Assembly: GCA_013146195.2 (NCBI GenBank)
Contig: CM028383.1
Span: forward strand, 16,887,642 to 16,951,641
Source: Codonopsis lanceolata
Lineage: Eukaryota > Streptophyta > Magnoliopsida > Asterales > Campanulaceae
Length of the DNA stretch: 64,000 nucleotides
Direction of reading: 5' to 3'
The translations under genes were made by a program, and so were the position numbers. Each line of letters starts with the position of its first letter. Position 1 is the first letter of the stretch. Under the pieces are notes generated by a model that saw only the letters and a program-made list of their open reading frames with translations, did not search any database and was not told the DNA's origin. Below, in pieces: positions 1 to 9,999 of the stretch.

Positions 1-1033
1 CGAAACGATCACTTTTCAAAATATTGTTATTAAAATGTTATCGTCTCCTTCAACTCCGACAATACATTTTGATTTTAAGAATCACCATTGTTGAATAACG
101 AAATGGGGGTCGAGGGGACAACGGTGTAAACGAGTTTTCAGAATCAAGTGGGACAGGTATGCAATTTTCCAAAATTCTTTAAACAAGTGTCATCGGATAC
201 TTATTAGCAAGACACTCATATAAAATGTATAATTGGAAAAATATTAGTATAAATAATTTAAAATAGACTAAGAAGCAGTGGTTAATTAAGGTTCTTTTGT
301 ATGCCAGTTTATGGCTGGATTAAGCTCCACGTACCTTGCCGAAACTTCCGAAACACCTTCCTTAGCACACCAAGCCAAATAGATTTAGAGTTTTTTTTTT
401 CATTAAAATTAGTAAGAGATTGAGAGAATAAGTTTAAGACAATATTATTATTATTAGTATTTCTTGGTCTTCGTCATTGTCTTGCTAATAAGGATCATTG
501 AGCAGACAAAATAATTTGTAAAATTTGAAAAATAACGAATTGATATCTAATAAGATTGCATTATCGTCTGGTTTCGTCATTTTTTTGCTTTTTAAAGCTA
601 AGTTCACTAAAAATTAAAATGAATTTGAGTCAAAGTTGAACTAAGCAGCGACGTAGCACCAATCTTGACTCCTTAACTTTACGAGTTGCGTTGAACTCGA
701 GATTATTGGCGAGCTACATAGAAAAGAACATTATAACGGATGAAATACCTTAAATGCTGGGTGAAATTCCGGCCAGTTCTTTTCAACAATTTTCAATCAC
801 TGAGTATCATATTTTTTTAATTGAAAAAATATATTTTTGGAGGCCAACAAGACTATGATATCCTTAATTAACCGTGACCAAATAATAGTAGCTAGGATTT
901 TAAAGAAACTGTCAATATAGCTGCATCCAAATGTGTATTGACCAAATAATAAAACAAACAAACTGCGAAAGTCTTTAATATAATAAAACAGTATTAAACA
1001 CAGAAGTTTATTAAACAATCTACAAAGCTAGGC
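1..1033. other. AT-rich intergenic stretch, nothing recognised
   Basis: No ORF with recognisable protein similarity and no clear terminal inverted repeat was found. Short poly-A/T and (ATT)n runs occur, for example near 440-460. It is probably decayed repeat DNA left of the Gypsy relic. Confidence 0.5.
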
Positions 1034-1140
1034 TTGTAGATCCAGTCATATGGTTAAAAATGATTTCACTAAAAAGATTATGAATTTTACAAAAATTGTG
1101 AAATCTAACCAAATACCAAAACCTCTAACAAGACTATTGG
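1034..1140 (-). repeat. Dispersed repeat shared with 35308-35412
   Basis: On the minus strand both copies run from GTTAGAGG-TTTGGTATT through a TAGTGAAATC-GTTTTTACCATATGAC segment to CTACAAG, with perhaps 75-80% identity by eye. The segment resembles the leader/LTR of a Tork-type Copia element, but that is inference. Here it abuts and truncates the Tat gag relic; at the other copy it lies between the TR-GAG element and the Tekay fragment. Confidence 0.5.
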
Positions 1141-1378
1141 GGGAATTAGCCCTCTGTTGTTGCAAATGGTTTCTCAAATCAGGTTGAGGTGGATTGTTCA
1201 CTGGGATGAAGCCAGCTTCACCAAGTGGTGCATGTTGAGCTGCTGCCTGTGACCTGGTCATCACCCCTCTGCCTATTGGGGGAAGTCCATTCCTCGGATG
1301 ATCAGGTTGGGAGATCCCCTTGGGACGGTTGTTGATTTGTGGTCAATCTCCTTGGTGTACAGATACATTCTTAGCCAT
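1137..1378 (-). pseudogene. Tat-type Gypsy gag N-terminus, broken
   Basis: On the minus strand an ATG at 1378-1376 opens a reading frame beginning MAKNVSVHQGD. It is interrupted by TGA at 1345-1343, where related elements probably have Trp, and then continues in the same frame (PQINNRPKG, then MTRSQAAAQHAPLGEAGF) to about 1137. There it runs into an unrelated repeat. It follows an LTR end and primer-site-like sequence at the expected distance, so this is the start of gag of a Tat/Retand-like element. No capsid core, zinc knuckle or pol remains. The TGA fits a G-to-A change by deamination of methylated DNA. Confidence 0.6.
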
Positions 1379-1416
1379 GTTGAAAAGTTACTGATAGGTT
1401 GATATGAAAGTTTCAT

Positions 1417-1437
1417 TTTTCGGCAACGGAACCAAAC
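1417..1437 (-). other. Primer-binding-site-like sequence of the Tat relic
   Basis: Directly after the LTR end (GCATCA) the minus strand reads GTTTGGTTCCGTTGCCGAAA. This looks like a decayed TTTGGCGCCGTTGCCGG-type tRNA primer site. Its position between the LTR and the gag start supports the assignment. Confidence 0.5.
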
Positions 1438-2027
1438 TGATGCTACACAATTTGGTCTAGGGTCGTTCCTTGCGGTGTTTAAGATATTTGGGCTTATGTG
1501 AAGATATGATCATGTGAAAACCATGTCGAAAGAAAGAAACCCTTAGAAGGAAGGCAAGGCAGGGCCTCGCGAAACCCCTCAGGTGTGAAAGTAAGTCTTT
1601 AGCTTGTATAAAGTAAAATGACATAGTTTCGGTGTGTAAAGTGAGCGTATCTTTGAAATGAAGCATTGTAAGGTATATATAGCCATTTTAGGAGTGAAAT
1701 TCGGGCTGAGTCATTACTATGAAGAGATCATAGGCCTTTATGACCATAAATGCAGGTTGACTGCGTAATTAACGGAGTCGTGGCTTAAATCTCGGGCTCG
1801 AGAGTTATCAGATAGTTAAGCTTGGAATGAATATTTTGTTTATTCGATCAGCCTTGCTCCCTGCTCGATCAGATCGGTATGAAGATTCCTGCGCAGGATG
1901 TATGTAGAATGTTTTCCCCAGGTTATCTTGCTCGGGTGACCATTTTCCTGGTCCCTATCCTCTATGTCCTTATCACGTGAAGGCACATGTGCGCGACTCG
2001 TGACTAGGATTTGGGCTGAGCTCATCA
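1438..2027 (-). mobile_element. 5' LTR of a Tat-type Gypsy element
   Basis: On the minus strand the segment begins TGATGAGCTCAGCCC and ends GCATCA. The same beginning style and the same GCATCA end are seen in the LTR at 49119-49804. A TATA-like CTATATATA lies at about 1673-1682 on the minus strand, a normal LTR promoter position. Primer-site-like sequence and gag follow it, so it is the 5' LTR. No partner LTR is in the window. Confidence 0.6.
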
Positions 2028-2120
2028 GTATGTAGAAAAAATAAGAGTAAAATGATAAAAATGTTTTTTTAGAAAGAAAAGTTTTGAAATATGATAATTA
2101 TTTTGGAATAAACAAAAAAG

Positions 2121-2457
2121 GTAAGTCTCTTGTAAAACTGTTTTACAGATCCTTATTCGTAAGACGAAGGTCCATTCTCTCATAGCTCACCACGCCAACA
2201 TACGATTGGTTGGATAAAGAAGATTCGTCTTATAAAAAATATCCATAAGACCGTCTTACCCAAGCTTTTGTTAAACAAAAAAGAAAAGAAGAACAATTAT
2301 TTAAAGGCAAAAACTTGTGTAAGAAGGTCTTACGGATATTTTTTGTAAGACGAATCCTATATACCCGACTCGTTGTGTATTGATAGGTTAAGTTGTGAGA
2401 GAGTAAGGATCTGTGTTACGAATTAACATCCGTAAGACGGTCTTACAGGAGACTTAC
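2121..2457. mobile_element. MITE with GTAAGTCTC...GAGACTTAC ends
   Basis: The left end GTAAGTCTCTTGTAAAAC and the right end GTCTTACAGGAGACTTAC are inverted copies over about 25 bp. Inside lie further palindromic GTAAGAC/GTCTTAC units (2158-2166, 2217-2262, 2316-2350). It sits in a Stowaway relic: the flanks AATAAACAAAAAAG and AAACGGACGGAGTAA are pieces of one. No target duplication is obvious. Confidence 0.6.
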
Positions 2458-3020
2458 TTTTATTTAAAAACGGACGGAGTAATCACAACGAACTAGCTAT
2501 TTTTTTATTTTGGTTTTTTAAAAGTTTATTTTATTTTATTTTTAGTTTTGAATGTCCACGGCATTCGTTATCTTTGAGCTAAGGATTTAATTCAGCAGCG
2601 TTTCCATAAATTTTAAATTTTCTATAAATTTTGAACTCAACAGGATGTCAGATTGGAAGCCTGTAAATGTGCTAGTTGGTCGCAAGGATGCAGATACGTG
2701 AAAATGAAAGTAAAATAAATGGAGTGGAGTCCGACCAAGGTGCTGGAGCCTGGAGCTGAACCGTTCTAAATTTTGAAGTGACCACCAATACCATCGACGG
2801 GTAGGGACTGCTCTCAGATTGGACTTTACAAATACAATCGTTGATCACTTCCCAACAAAACGGTTATATGACAGCGGGTCCCATACTCTGCTTGGCGTCC
2901 AGATCATCCCATCTCCCGACTCCTCACCATAAGTCAAATGTCAGTCATTACCTCACCGTCTTTTTTACTCCCTTGTATAAATATTATGGAGCTTTTTACA
3001 CGTCCCGAGAAAATATATTA
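2458..3020. other. Intergenic, low-repeat stretch
   Basis: No coding similarity. The part 2640-2960 is less AT-rich and shows no repeat structure, so it may be single-copy DNA. From about 2968 (CTCCCTTGTATAAAT) begins a MITE that hosts the insertion at 3021. Confidence 0.4.
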
Positions 3021-3485
3021 CTCCCTCCGTCCCTAAATAATCGTCTTGGTTGACCCGGTGCACAGTTTAAGAAAAAGTAATGGACTTGATTATTTATATT
3101 GGTTTAATGTGTAGTTTCCTTTAATGTACATGTATATGTGGCCTATAATTAAAGTACAGTGAAAAAGTAAGGGTAAAGTGGTAAAAGTGATGTTCTAAAA
3201 AGGTAAGTTTCAAAGTGGACAATTATTTTGGGACGGACGAAAAAGGAAAGGAGGACAATAATTTAGGGACGGAGGGAGTATAAAGATTAAATTATTCTTA
3301 TTTATTTTATTTTAAATATTAATAAGGGGTTTTTTAATATTCTTATCTAGAGAGTCAAACACAAATTACAGAATCAATAAATATGAGTAGAATTAAAAAA
3401 AAATTCATTGAAAATTGCAAAGTAACATCTACTTTGAAACAAAAAAATTCTCCCAAAACGACTTATTTTATGGAACGGAGGGAGT
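2968..3485. mobile_element. Host MITE interrupted by a 258-bp Stowaway
   Basis: The left part (from CTCCCTTGTATAAATATTATGG) and the right part (3281-3485, ending TATGGAACGGAGGGAG) match, in the same order, the MITE at 26590-27120. Both share an internal stretch around AATAAATATGARTAGAATT. The intact Stowaway at 3021-3278 sits inside it. Confidence 0.5.
3021..3278. mobile_element. Stowaway MITE, 258 bp, copy 1
   Basis: Terminal inverted repeats CTCCCTCCGTCCCTAAAT and ATTTAGGGACGGAGGGAG are perfect over 18 bp and flanked by TA on both sides (3019-3020 and 3279-3280). This is the signature of a Tc1/mariner-mobilised Stowaway MITE. The copies at 8984 and 26844 have exactly the same length in the opposite orientation. 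It encodes no protein. Confidence 0.9.
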
Positions 3486-3601
3486 ACCATGTAATCCTAG
3501 ATTGCTGTGCACACGGTGTCAATAGCATAGCCTATAATTTTCTAAAAATGAAGGTTCAATTTAAAAAATATTATAATCGAAGGGTACACTATTTTAAGTG
3601 G

Positions 3602-4716
3602 GTAAAGATTTGTGTCGTACGATTTTACGGATCCTAGATTCGTAAGACGGAACATCACTTAAAAATTCGTAAATTATAATAAATAAATAATATGCTACAA
3701 AATTTAAAAAAAAAAATCAGTTGAGATGGTCCACAGCGAAATTCTTCAGTTTTGGAAATTAGCACGCAGTGGTCTTGAGTTTGACAGCACTGTTTTTAAG
3801 TTTAATTGACGACATGTGTTATTTTGCTTCGGTGTCCTTGTACTTTTAAGATTTGCCACAAAAATTCCTTTGTTTCCTATGCCTTACAATTCAATCCTTT
3901 GTTAGCCCCGTTAGCCATCCGTTAGCATCAATTGCCTTGGATACTTGACGAGCCCTAATGGACTTTAACGAAAGGACACATTTAAAGTCAAACGTAACAC
4001 ATTGAAAAGACAAAAGTGACACATTTTAAGGTTAAATATGACACTATAAAGGAAAATTTATTGTAATTCTCATTAAAATACAAAGTAACACTCTTAATAC
4101 TAAAAAGTGACACTATTAATACTAAAAAGTGACACATTTAATACTAAAAAGTGTCACTTTAAAACTAATGTTGACTGCCAAAAGTGACACATTTAATACT
4201 AAAACATGACATTTTCAATGCTAAAAAGTGATACTTTTAAGGTCAATAACGACAATTTTTATTTATAAGACAAAATGACACTTGTACAGTCAAAAGTAAC
4301 ACATTTAATGCTAATAAGTGACACTTTTAATGTTATAAAGTAACACTTTAATGCTAAATGTAATGATTTTCATTTATAAAAAAATGAGACATTTTTCAAA
4401 GTGAAAGTAACACATTTAAGACTAAAACTGATACATTTAAGCTCAAAAAGCAACATTTTGAGGGAAAAATTATAATTTTCATTAAAAATGTAAAGTGACC
4501 CTTCTAAGGCTAAAAGTGATATATTTTATACTATAAAGTGACACTGTTAATAGTAAAAAATAGTGACACTTTGCATATATAAACATGAGGGTTGGCATTG
4601 TAATTTTTAAAAACGAAGGGGTTGCGTTGAGATTTTTGAATTTTTCCCCCATTTAACCTGTATAGATCCGTCTTACGGATAAGAATCCGTAAAACCGTCT
4701 TACAGGAGACCACCTC
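3602..4716. mobile_element. MULE-type MITE with 10-bp target duplication
   Basis: TTTTAAGTGG occurs directly before (3592-3601) and directly after (4717-4726) this segment. That fits the 9-10 bp duplication of Mutator-like elements. The inner ends are inverted relatives: the left has GATTTTACGGATCCTAG, and the right, read on the minus strand, has GGTTTTACGGATTCTTATCC. Both belong to the GTAAGAC palindrome family also seen at 2121-2457. There is no transposase; the middle is a degenerate minisatellite. Confidence 0.6.
3970..4590. repeat. Degenerate minisatellite, about 20-bp unit around AAAGTGACAC
   Basis: The motif AAAGTGACACATTTAATACT and close variants (TGATAC, TAACAC, AAGTGTCAC) recur more than 20 times at irregular spacing of about 20 bp. 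A few units are inverted, as at 4150-4160. The array lies wholly inside the MULE-type MITE. Confidence 0.75.
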
Positions 4717-4726
4717 TTTTAAGTGG

Positions 4727-5040
4727 TAGATGAAGAGCACAATTCAAACTTAACCATAACTGAAGAGAGTTATTTCGAAGGAATTATTTATAATTGATCA
4801 TTTACCGTTGGATCTTGGGAAGAGATTTAATGCCAACAGTCGAATAACCTCCATCAATGGGCACATGTCTAGTGTAATATAGTTATTGACCATATGTATC
4901 CATTCGGCAAATTCAATGATATGGTCAAAACCAAATTTTAATATGTATATGAAAATAGTAGATTCTTTAATGGTTAAAGTGAATGATATCAAAATTAGGT
5001 GCGATATTAGGGAAAATCGAATTGTAGTATTTGCCTATAT
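4727..5040. other. Spacer, nothing recognised
   Basis: Two overlapping ORFs on opposite strands (65 and 64 codons) show no known motif and are probably chance. No repeat boundaries were found. Confidence 0.4.
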
Positions 5041-5664
5041 ATATCAAAACCAAAATTTGATACCTATTGATTACTATTCATAGGTATCAAATAATCATCT
5101 CCAACCATATTTAGAAAAATTTGATATAATATTAATTTTGAAAAAAATATATCTAACACATATCATAATATAAAAATAAAAATAAAATATTAATATACAA
5201 CAGTTTACCAACATATATTATGACATAAATATATAGTTAAAATGAAGGGTGTTAAAATTATGAGTGGTACCAGGAGAGGTATCAAATTTGGTACCTTCTC
5301 TAGTACCACATCTAATTTTGATATATTTTACTTTAATGATTGAACAGTCTAATATTCTTACATATATTTAAAAATTTGGTTTTGTCCCTTATCATTGGAT
5401 TGATATGTGATACCTTCCTAGTACCAAACATAATTTATAACCATTCATTTAAACCATATATTTAATTATGTCATGATATGTATTAGCTAAAGATTGTTCA
5501 TTAGTAGTATAATTTTTTTAATGTCATGATATGTGTTGGATATAATTTTTTAAAATTATTAGTATATCAATTTTTCATACCTATGATTGGAGATCATAAT
5601 TTGATACCCATGGTTAGAAATAATAATTTGATATTCATAAATAGCGATCAATATGTATCAAAAT
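5041..5664. mobile_element. Long-inverted-repeat MITE
   Basis: The left end (TTTGATACCTATTGATTACT, then ATAGGTATCAAATAATCATCTCCAACC) is matched in reverse complement by the right end (5580-5664: GATTGGAGATCATAATTTGATACC, then GATCAATATGTATCAAA). A second inner pair with GTACC/GGTAC motifs lies around 5265-5310 and 5405-5430. The palindromic design and the lack of coding sequence fit a MITE. I did not find a clear target duplication. Confidence 0.6.
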
Positions 5665-5718
5665 AACTTGGTTTAAATTTGTTCGTCAAAGTTTTTATCG
5701 ATAACTCGTAATTGGTCT

Positions 5719-6627
5719 AGGGCCGGTCCTGTAAAATCGGGGGCCCAAGGCCAATTACTCAGAACGGGACCCTTCCTTTGTAGCATAGTTTTTTTTCTTC
5801 CAATTTTTGAAAAATTAAAGAAACAAATGTTATGTATGTCATTTTTTTTCTATTGGTAAATCTTTTGAAAATATATCGAAAAATATTTTCGGATGTTTGG
5901 CAAACACACGGAAAACAATATATGAATAAATACAAAAAATATATTCTAATACTAATGTCCATATTGAACATAAAAAAATGTTTAACTTTAAGTAATTTTC
6001 TTTTAGTAATCCTTAATTTATCATTAATGGTGTCAAATCAATAAGGTCCATTTTTTTTCAATGTCACAAATACAAACAAAAATTGGTAATAATGAAAAAA
6101 ATGTTTTAAAAAAGAAAATTGATAATATTTGGGACATCCCTAAATAATATAGTGGACACTAATTTTATGACATAATGCGTATTTATTTAAATTATAATTT
6201 ATAAATAATGTGCACAAACTCTAATTATATTTCTAAACAATGTATTTATTGAGTAAAATATTGTGTGTTTGTAAATATGTGTAATTGTGGAAGAGGGCGA
6301 AGGGATGGTCGAACATTTAGAAAATGAATCCGTAAGTCTCATTTTCCTTAAAAGAAGGCTTCATTTTCTGTTGACTTGGAAAAGCTTTTATGTTGACTAC
6401 ATTTTACTCTAGTTACCAAATACTGGAAAATGAAGAAAACGTTTTCCAAAAGTTATTTTCCGTGAAACAAATGGAGCCTAAGTCTTTTTAAGAAATTAGA
6501 ATTGGGCATTTATTTTATTTTTTTAATAATGTATAGAGTTTTTGTGAAATTTTGGGGCCCAAAAAATTGGATATTTTTAAGGGGCCCAAGGCCATAACCT
6601 CATTTTCCTTATGGCAGGGCCGCCCAT
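5719..6627. mobile_element. Non-autonomous hAT element 1
   Basis: The ends AGGGCCGGTCCTG and CAGGGCCGCCCAT are imperfect inverted repeats of the CAGGGCCGGCCCTG type. The flanks ATTGGTCT (5711-5718) and GTTGGTCT (6628-6635) form an 8-bp duplication with one mismatch, as expected for hAT. Inside, GGGGGCCCAAGGCC near the left end is mirrored by GGGGCCCAAGGCC near the right. No transposase ORF; ORFs of about 70 codons inside are AT-rich noise. An older GGAAAATG-type MITE seems nested at 6310-6480. Confidence 0.7.
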
Positions 6628-7607
6628 GTTGGTCTCGAACTAGCATCAATTTTAAACTTTATAATTAATGATACTCATGTACGATGTACATGAATTACAT
6701 TCATTAATTGTAATTCTCAACTTATTCTACAATTAGTAGAAACAAAAATAATTGAAGTTTTAAGTTAGGATACCTATAATTGTTATTAGGTTTTATCGAT
6801 AATATAATGGTATAATATAAAGTTTTTTTTTTAAATCTCATGTGTATGTGACTCATAATTAAATAAGAAGAAAATATAAAGGTACAGTGCTAAAAGTGTT
6901 TTACTAAAAATGAAACTTTAGAATCAAGAAAAAAAAATTAAGCAAAAAAAAAAATAAATAAAAGCAAGATAATAATTTAAGGACATAGCGAGTAATATTT
7001 TTAGTATTCGAGGCCCTCAGCACATGTAAATACGAGTAAACGATCATAAATAAAAAATAATATAAATAAATTATATATTAATTTATAGAATAGATTAGTA
7101 TTCCACCTTCCAAACAAATAATCTATTATTTTATTTTATGATGTTTTCATTTACGGTCAACATTCAAAACAGATACAAACAGATAAAGTAGTTCATTATT
7201 TTATTTTATGATGTATTTTTCTTGTTCCTCTAGAGTCATTAATGCCCAAAAACTATTCTCTTTTCATTTTATCAGCTACATGAGCGTTATCTTCGACATA
7301 TATGTATATGCTCTTTCGATTACCTTTCTACGATTCAATATGTCTTTCTTAGATCATAATCATAATCCTTCGGTTATGGATTCCATTGTTTCATCTTTCT
7401 CTCTCCTCCCACCAAAAAATATCCATTTGTCGGTCTTTCTTCTCTACCTTTTTCTTTTTATTCACTATTTTTTAATCACGATATTTATGATAAAAGAAAA
7501 AAATTTAAAACTTATGCTTTCGATTTTAAAACAAATTAAGGAAAAACATTTAACTTGATTATTAATATTAGTTTGATATATAATTTTCTTTAAAACTCAT
7601 GTATATG
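6628..7607. other. Intergenic, MITE relics
   Basis: About 6800-7000 is a decayed Stowaway-like sequence (ATAATTTAAGGACATAGCGAG at its end). A local near-duplication with TTATTTTATTTTATGATG occurs at 7128-7146 and 7195-7213. A 116-codon ORF at 7208-7558 has no motif I recognise. Confidence 0.45.
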
Positions 7608-8431
7608 CAGGGCTGGCCCTGAGGGTAGTCTGGGAGGGCGACCGCCCTGGGCCCCCAATTTTGAGGGGCCCAAACTTATAATACAGTCATATATAGATAT
7701 AAATATTATACTGTCACTTGAATTCTATATATGATTTAATGGCCCATTGGATGATATGTTTTAATTTGATTGAGAGGTCATGAGTTCAACTCTTTGAAAG
7801 TCATGTTAATTTTATTTATTTTTGAACTCTTTGAAAGTTATGTAAAATTTATTTTATTTTTGAGTTGTAAATTATCAAGTATTATATACTCCCTCCGTTT
7901 CGGGTAAAGAGTTCCCATTTGAAAGTCAAACTTTTTTTAAAAAATGACATTTTTAGTAGTTTATTAATAATAAAATGACACGCCTAATCAACAAAAAACA
8001 TAATTACCTTAGAATATGGATTAATGGATTACAATAATCGAATAATCAACAAAAAAACCAAATGAACATGTAACGAATGAGCCAAAAAATGAGAGAAGAT
8101 GATATAATTTGATGATAGAGTTGAGAAAGATCTTAGAAGAGTGAATAAATCTAAAATATCTTATAGATATGTTTTATAGACATTTTATATATTTTAATAT
8201 ATAAGAAAATTACCAAATCAAGATAGAAAATAACTAGTGTACTGAAATATGCAAACGAAGTAATTTTAAATAAGTATTTCATATACTTATATATTAGTAT
8301 GCTCGTAGATATTATACTTTGAACGATGAAAAATTAAAAATTTATTTATTTTAAAATTTTATTTTTTATATCTATAGGGGCCCATTTTATCATTTTTGCC
8401 CTTGGCCCCCAAAAGTTCAAGAACGGCCCTG
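7608..8431. mobile_element. Non-autonomous hAT element 2, perfect 8-bp TSD
   Basis: It starts CAGGGCTGGCCCTG and ends AACGGCCCTG. Subterminal GGGCCCCCA on the left is mirrored by TGGCCCCCA on the right. TGTATATG stands exactly on both sides (7600-7607 and 8432-8439), the 8-bp duplication of hAT transposition. The insertion split a Stowaway-like relic, whose usual CATGTATATG-TGG-CATAATTAAAG core is now interrupted here. The element carries no transposase. A tandem-duplicated TTTGAACTCTTTGAAAGT segment lies at 7785-7860. Confidence 0.85.
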
Positions 8432-8983
8432 TGTATATGTTATCAATAATTAAGTTATAATAAAAAAATAAATGTAAAATGACACTCCTTCCATTCTGAG
8501 CAAAGAATCCTCGTTTAAAAGTCAAACTTTTTAAGAAAATGACACTTTTATTAGTCAATTAGTAATAAAATGACATTTGTATGTTAATTTTTGAAAGTTA
8601 ACTTTTTAAGTAAAACCTTCAAAAAAAATAAAATAATGGACTATTTGTCCGAAACAGAAGAAATAATACTCACTATGTTTTCAAATTGTCGCCTACCTTT
8701 CTTTTTCATCTGTTCTTAAATAATTGTTATTTTTAAAACTTTCTATTTAAAAAAATCACTTTTACTATTTTACTCTTACTTTTTCTATCTACTTTAATTA
8801 TAGTTATATACTTAAGGGTATTAAAGGAAACTATATATTTAATCAATTTTTATAATACTTTCAATTATTATTTTTAAATGATATGTCGGATCAAAGTAAT
8901 AATACTTTAAAAACAGATAAAGTAGTATTTTTGTAAAAAATATATTAAAATAAGATAATTATTTTAAAAATAAAAACATAATA
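8432..8983. repeat. Overlapping Stowaway-like relics
   Basis: Several degenerate half-copies carry the themes GTCAAACTTTTTAAGAAAATGACA, TCCGAAACAGAAG, and AAAACAGATAAAGTAGTA. They are older relatives of the intact 258-bp MITE that follows. Confidence 0.5.
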
Positions 8984-9241
8984 CTCCATTCGTCCCTAAA
9001 TTATCGTCCTCCTTTCCTTTTTCGTCCGTCCCAAAATAATTGTCTACTTTGAAACTTACCTTTTTAGAACATCACTTTTACCACTTTATCCTTACTTTTT
9101 CACTCTATTTTAATTATGGGCCACATATACATGGACATTAATAAAAATTACACATTAAACCAATATAAATAATCAAATTAATTACTTTTTCTTAAATTAT
9201 GCGTCGGGTCAAACAGAATAATTATTTAGGGACGGAGGGAG
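8984..9241. mobile_element. Stowaway MITE, 258 bp, copy 2
   Basis: It has TIRs CTCCATTCGTCCCTAAAT and ATTTAGGGACGGAGGGAG and TA duplications at 8982-8983 and 9242-9243. It has the same length as copies 1 and 3 and is inverted relative to copy 1. Confidence 0.9.
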
Positions 9242-9748
9242 TAATAATTTGGAGTGAAATGGGAGTAGTTCATATGAATCGCACCTATAGTTTTAATTTT
9301 AAATATTCAAAAGCGTTGGGTAACGAAGATCGTTGGACGATACTGATGATTGCTGTCATATTACCTTTTGTTATTGTACATGTAAGACGCCACGTTGACT
9401 ATTTATCCGGGGACGGGGTGGCCATAACTGTCAGGAGCTTTGGTGTGCGGGGTATATCACTTGTCACTATCAGTGTCTCATACGTTGCATGTACCCGCCA
9501 CGTGTCAGTTAAAATTTCATGCACTTGTTTCATTCGGTAATAAAGACCCCATGCTCCTGCTCCCTCGCTTTTATTTCTACGGCCCCAAGATCAAGAACAT
9601 TGTATTTATTCATCTTTGTAAATAATTACGAGTACTCTATTTCTTTAAATAAAATACATAATTATGCTCAAAGTCTCCAAGTTAGTCTAATTTATTGGTG
9701 CATGTTTTCGGGGATAGTATATAAATGTTTTTATTTTTGTTCTTTATA
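9242..9748. other. Spacer without recognised genes
   Basis: A 113-codon ORF begins inside the MITE end and has no family resemblance, so I do not call it. The region is slightly less AT-rich (9340-9590) and has no repeat structure. Confidence 0.4.
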
Positions 9749-9999
9749 CTCCACCCATTCCTAAATTATTATCATTTTTTTTGTATTTTTAAAAATAATT
9801 ATTTTATTTGAAACTAACCTTTTTAAGATAATACTTTTATCACTTAACTTTATTTTTTCATCATACCTTAATTATGTGACACATACATATAAAATTTAAA
9901 CTAAATCATACATCGAACTAATATTAATAATCTAATCAAATATGTTTTTTTAAATTGTACACCAAGTTAATTTAGATGATAATTTTGAAACGTATGGAG
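9749..9999. mobile_element. Degenerate Stowaway MITE
   Basis: It begins CTCCACCCATTCCTAAATTATTATC after TA and ends CGTATGGAG before TA. Internal landmarks (AACCTTTTTAAGATAATACTTTTATCAC, TTAATTATGTGACACATACAT) align with the intact 258-bp copies, but many substitutions have accumulated. Confidence 0.65.

Noticed and set aside
3970..4590. CRISPR-like spaced repeats
   Set aside because: Units are degenerate, spacing is irregular and some are inverted; this is a plant minisatellite inside a MITE.
7208..7558. 116-codon + strand ORF, partly hydrophobic
   Set aside because: AT-rich phenylalanine/leucine-biased frame with no motif, between MITE relics; chance is likely.
9199..9540. 113-codon ORF beginning in a MITE end
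   Set aside because: The start lies in the Stowaway TIR and there is no domain resemblance.
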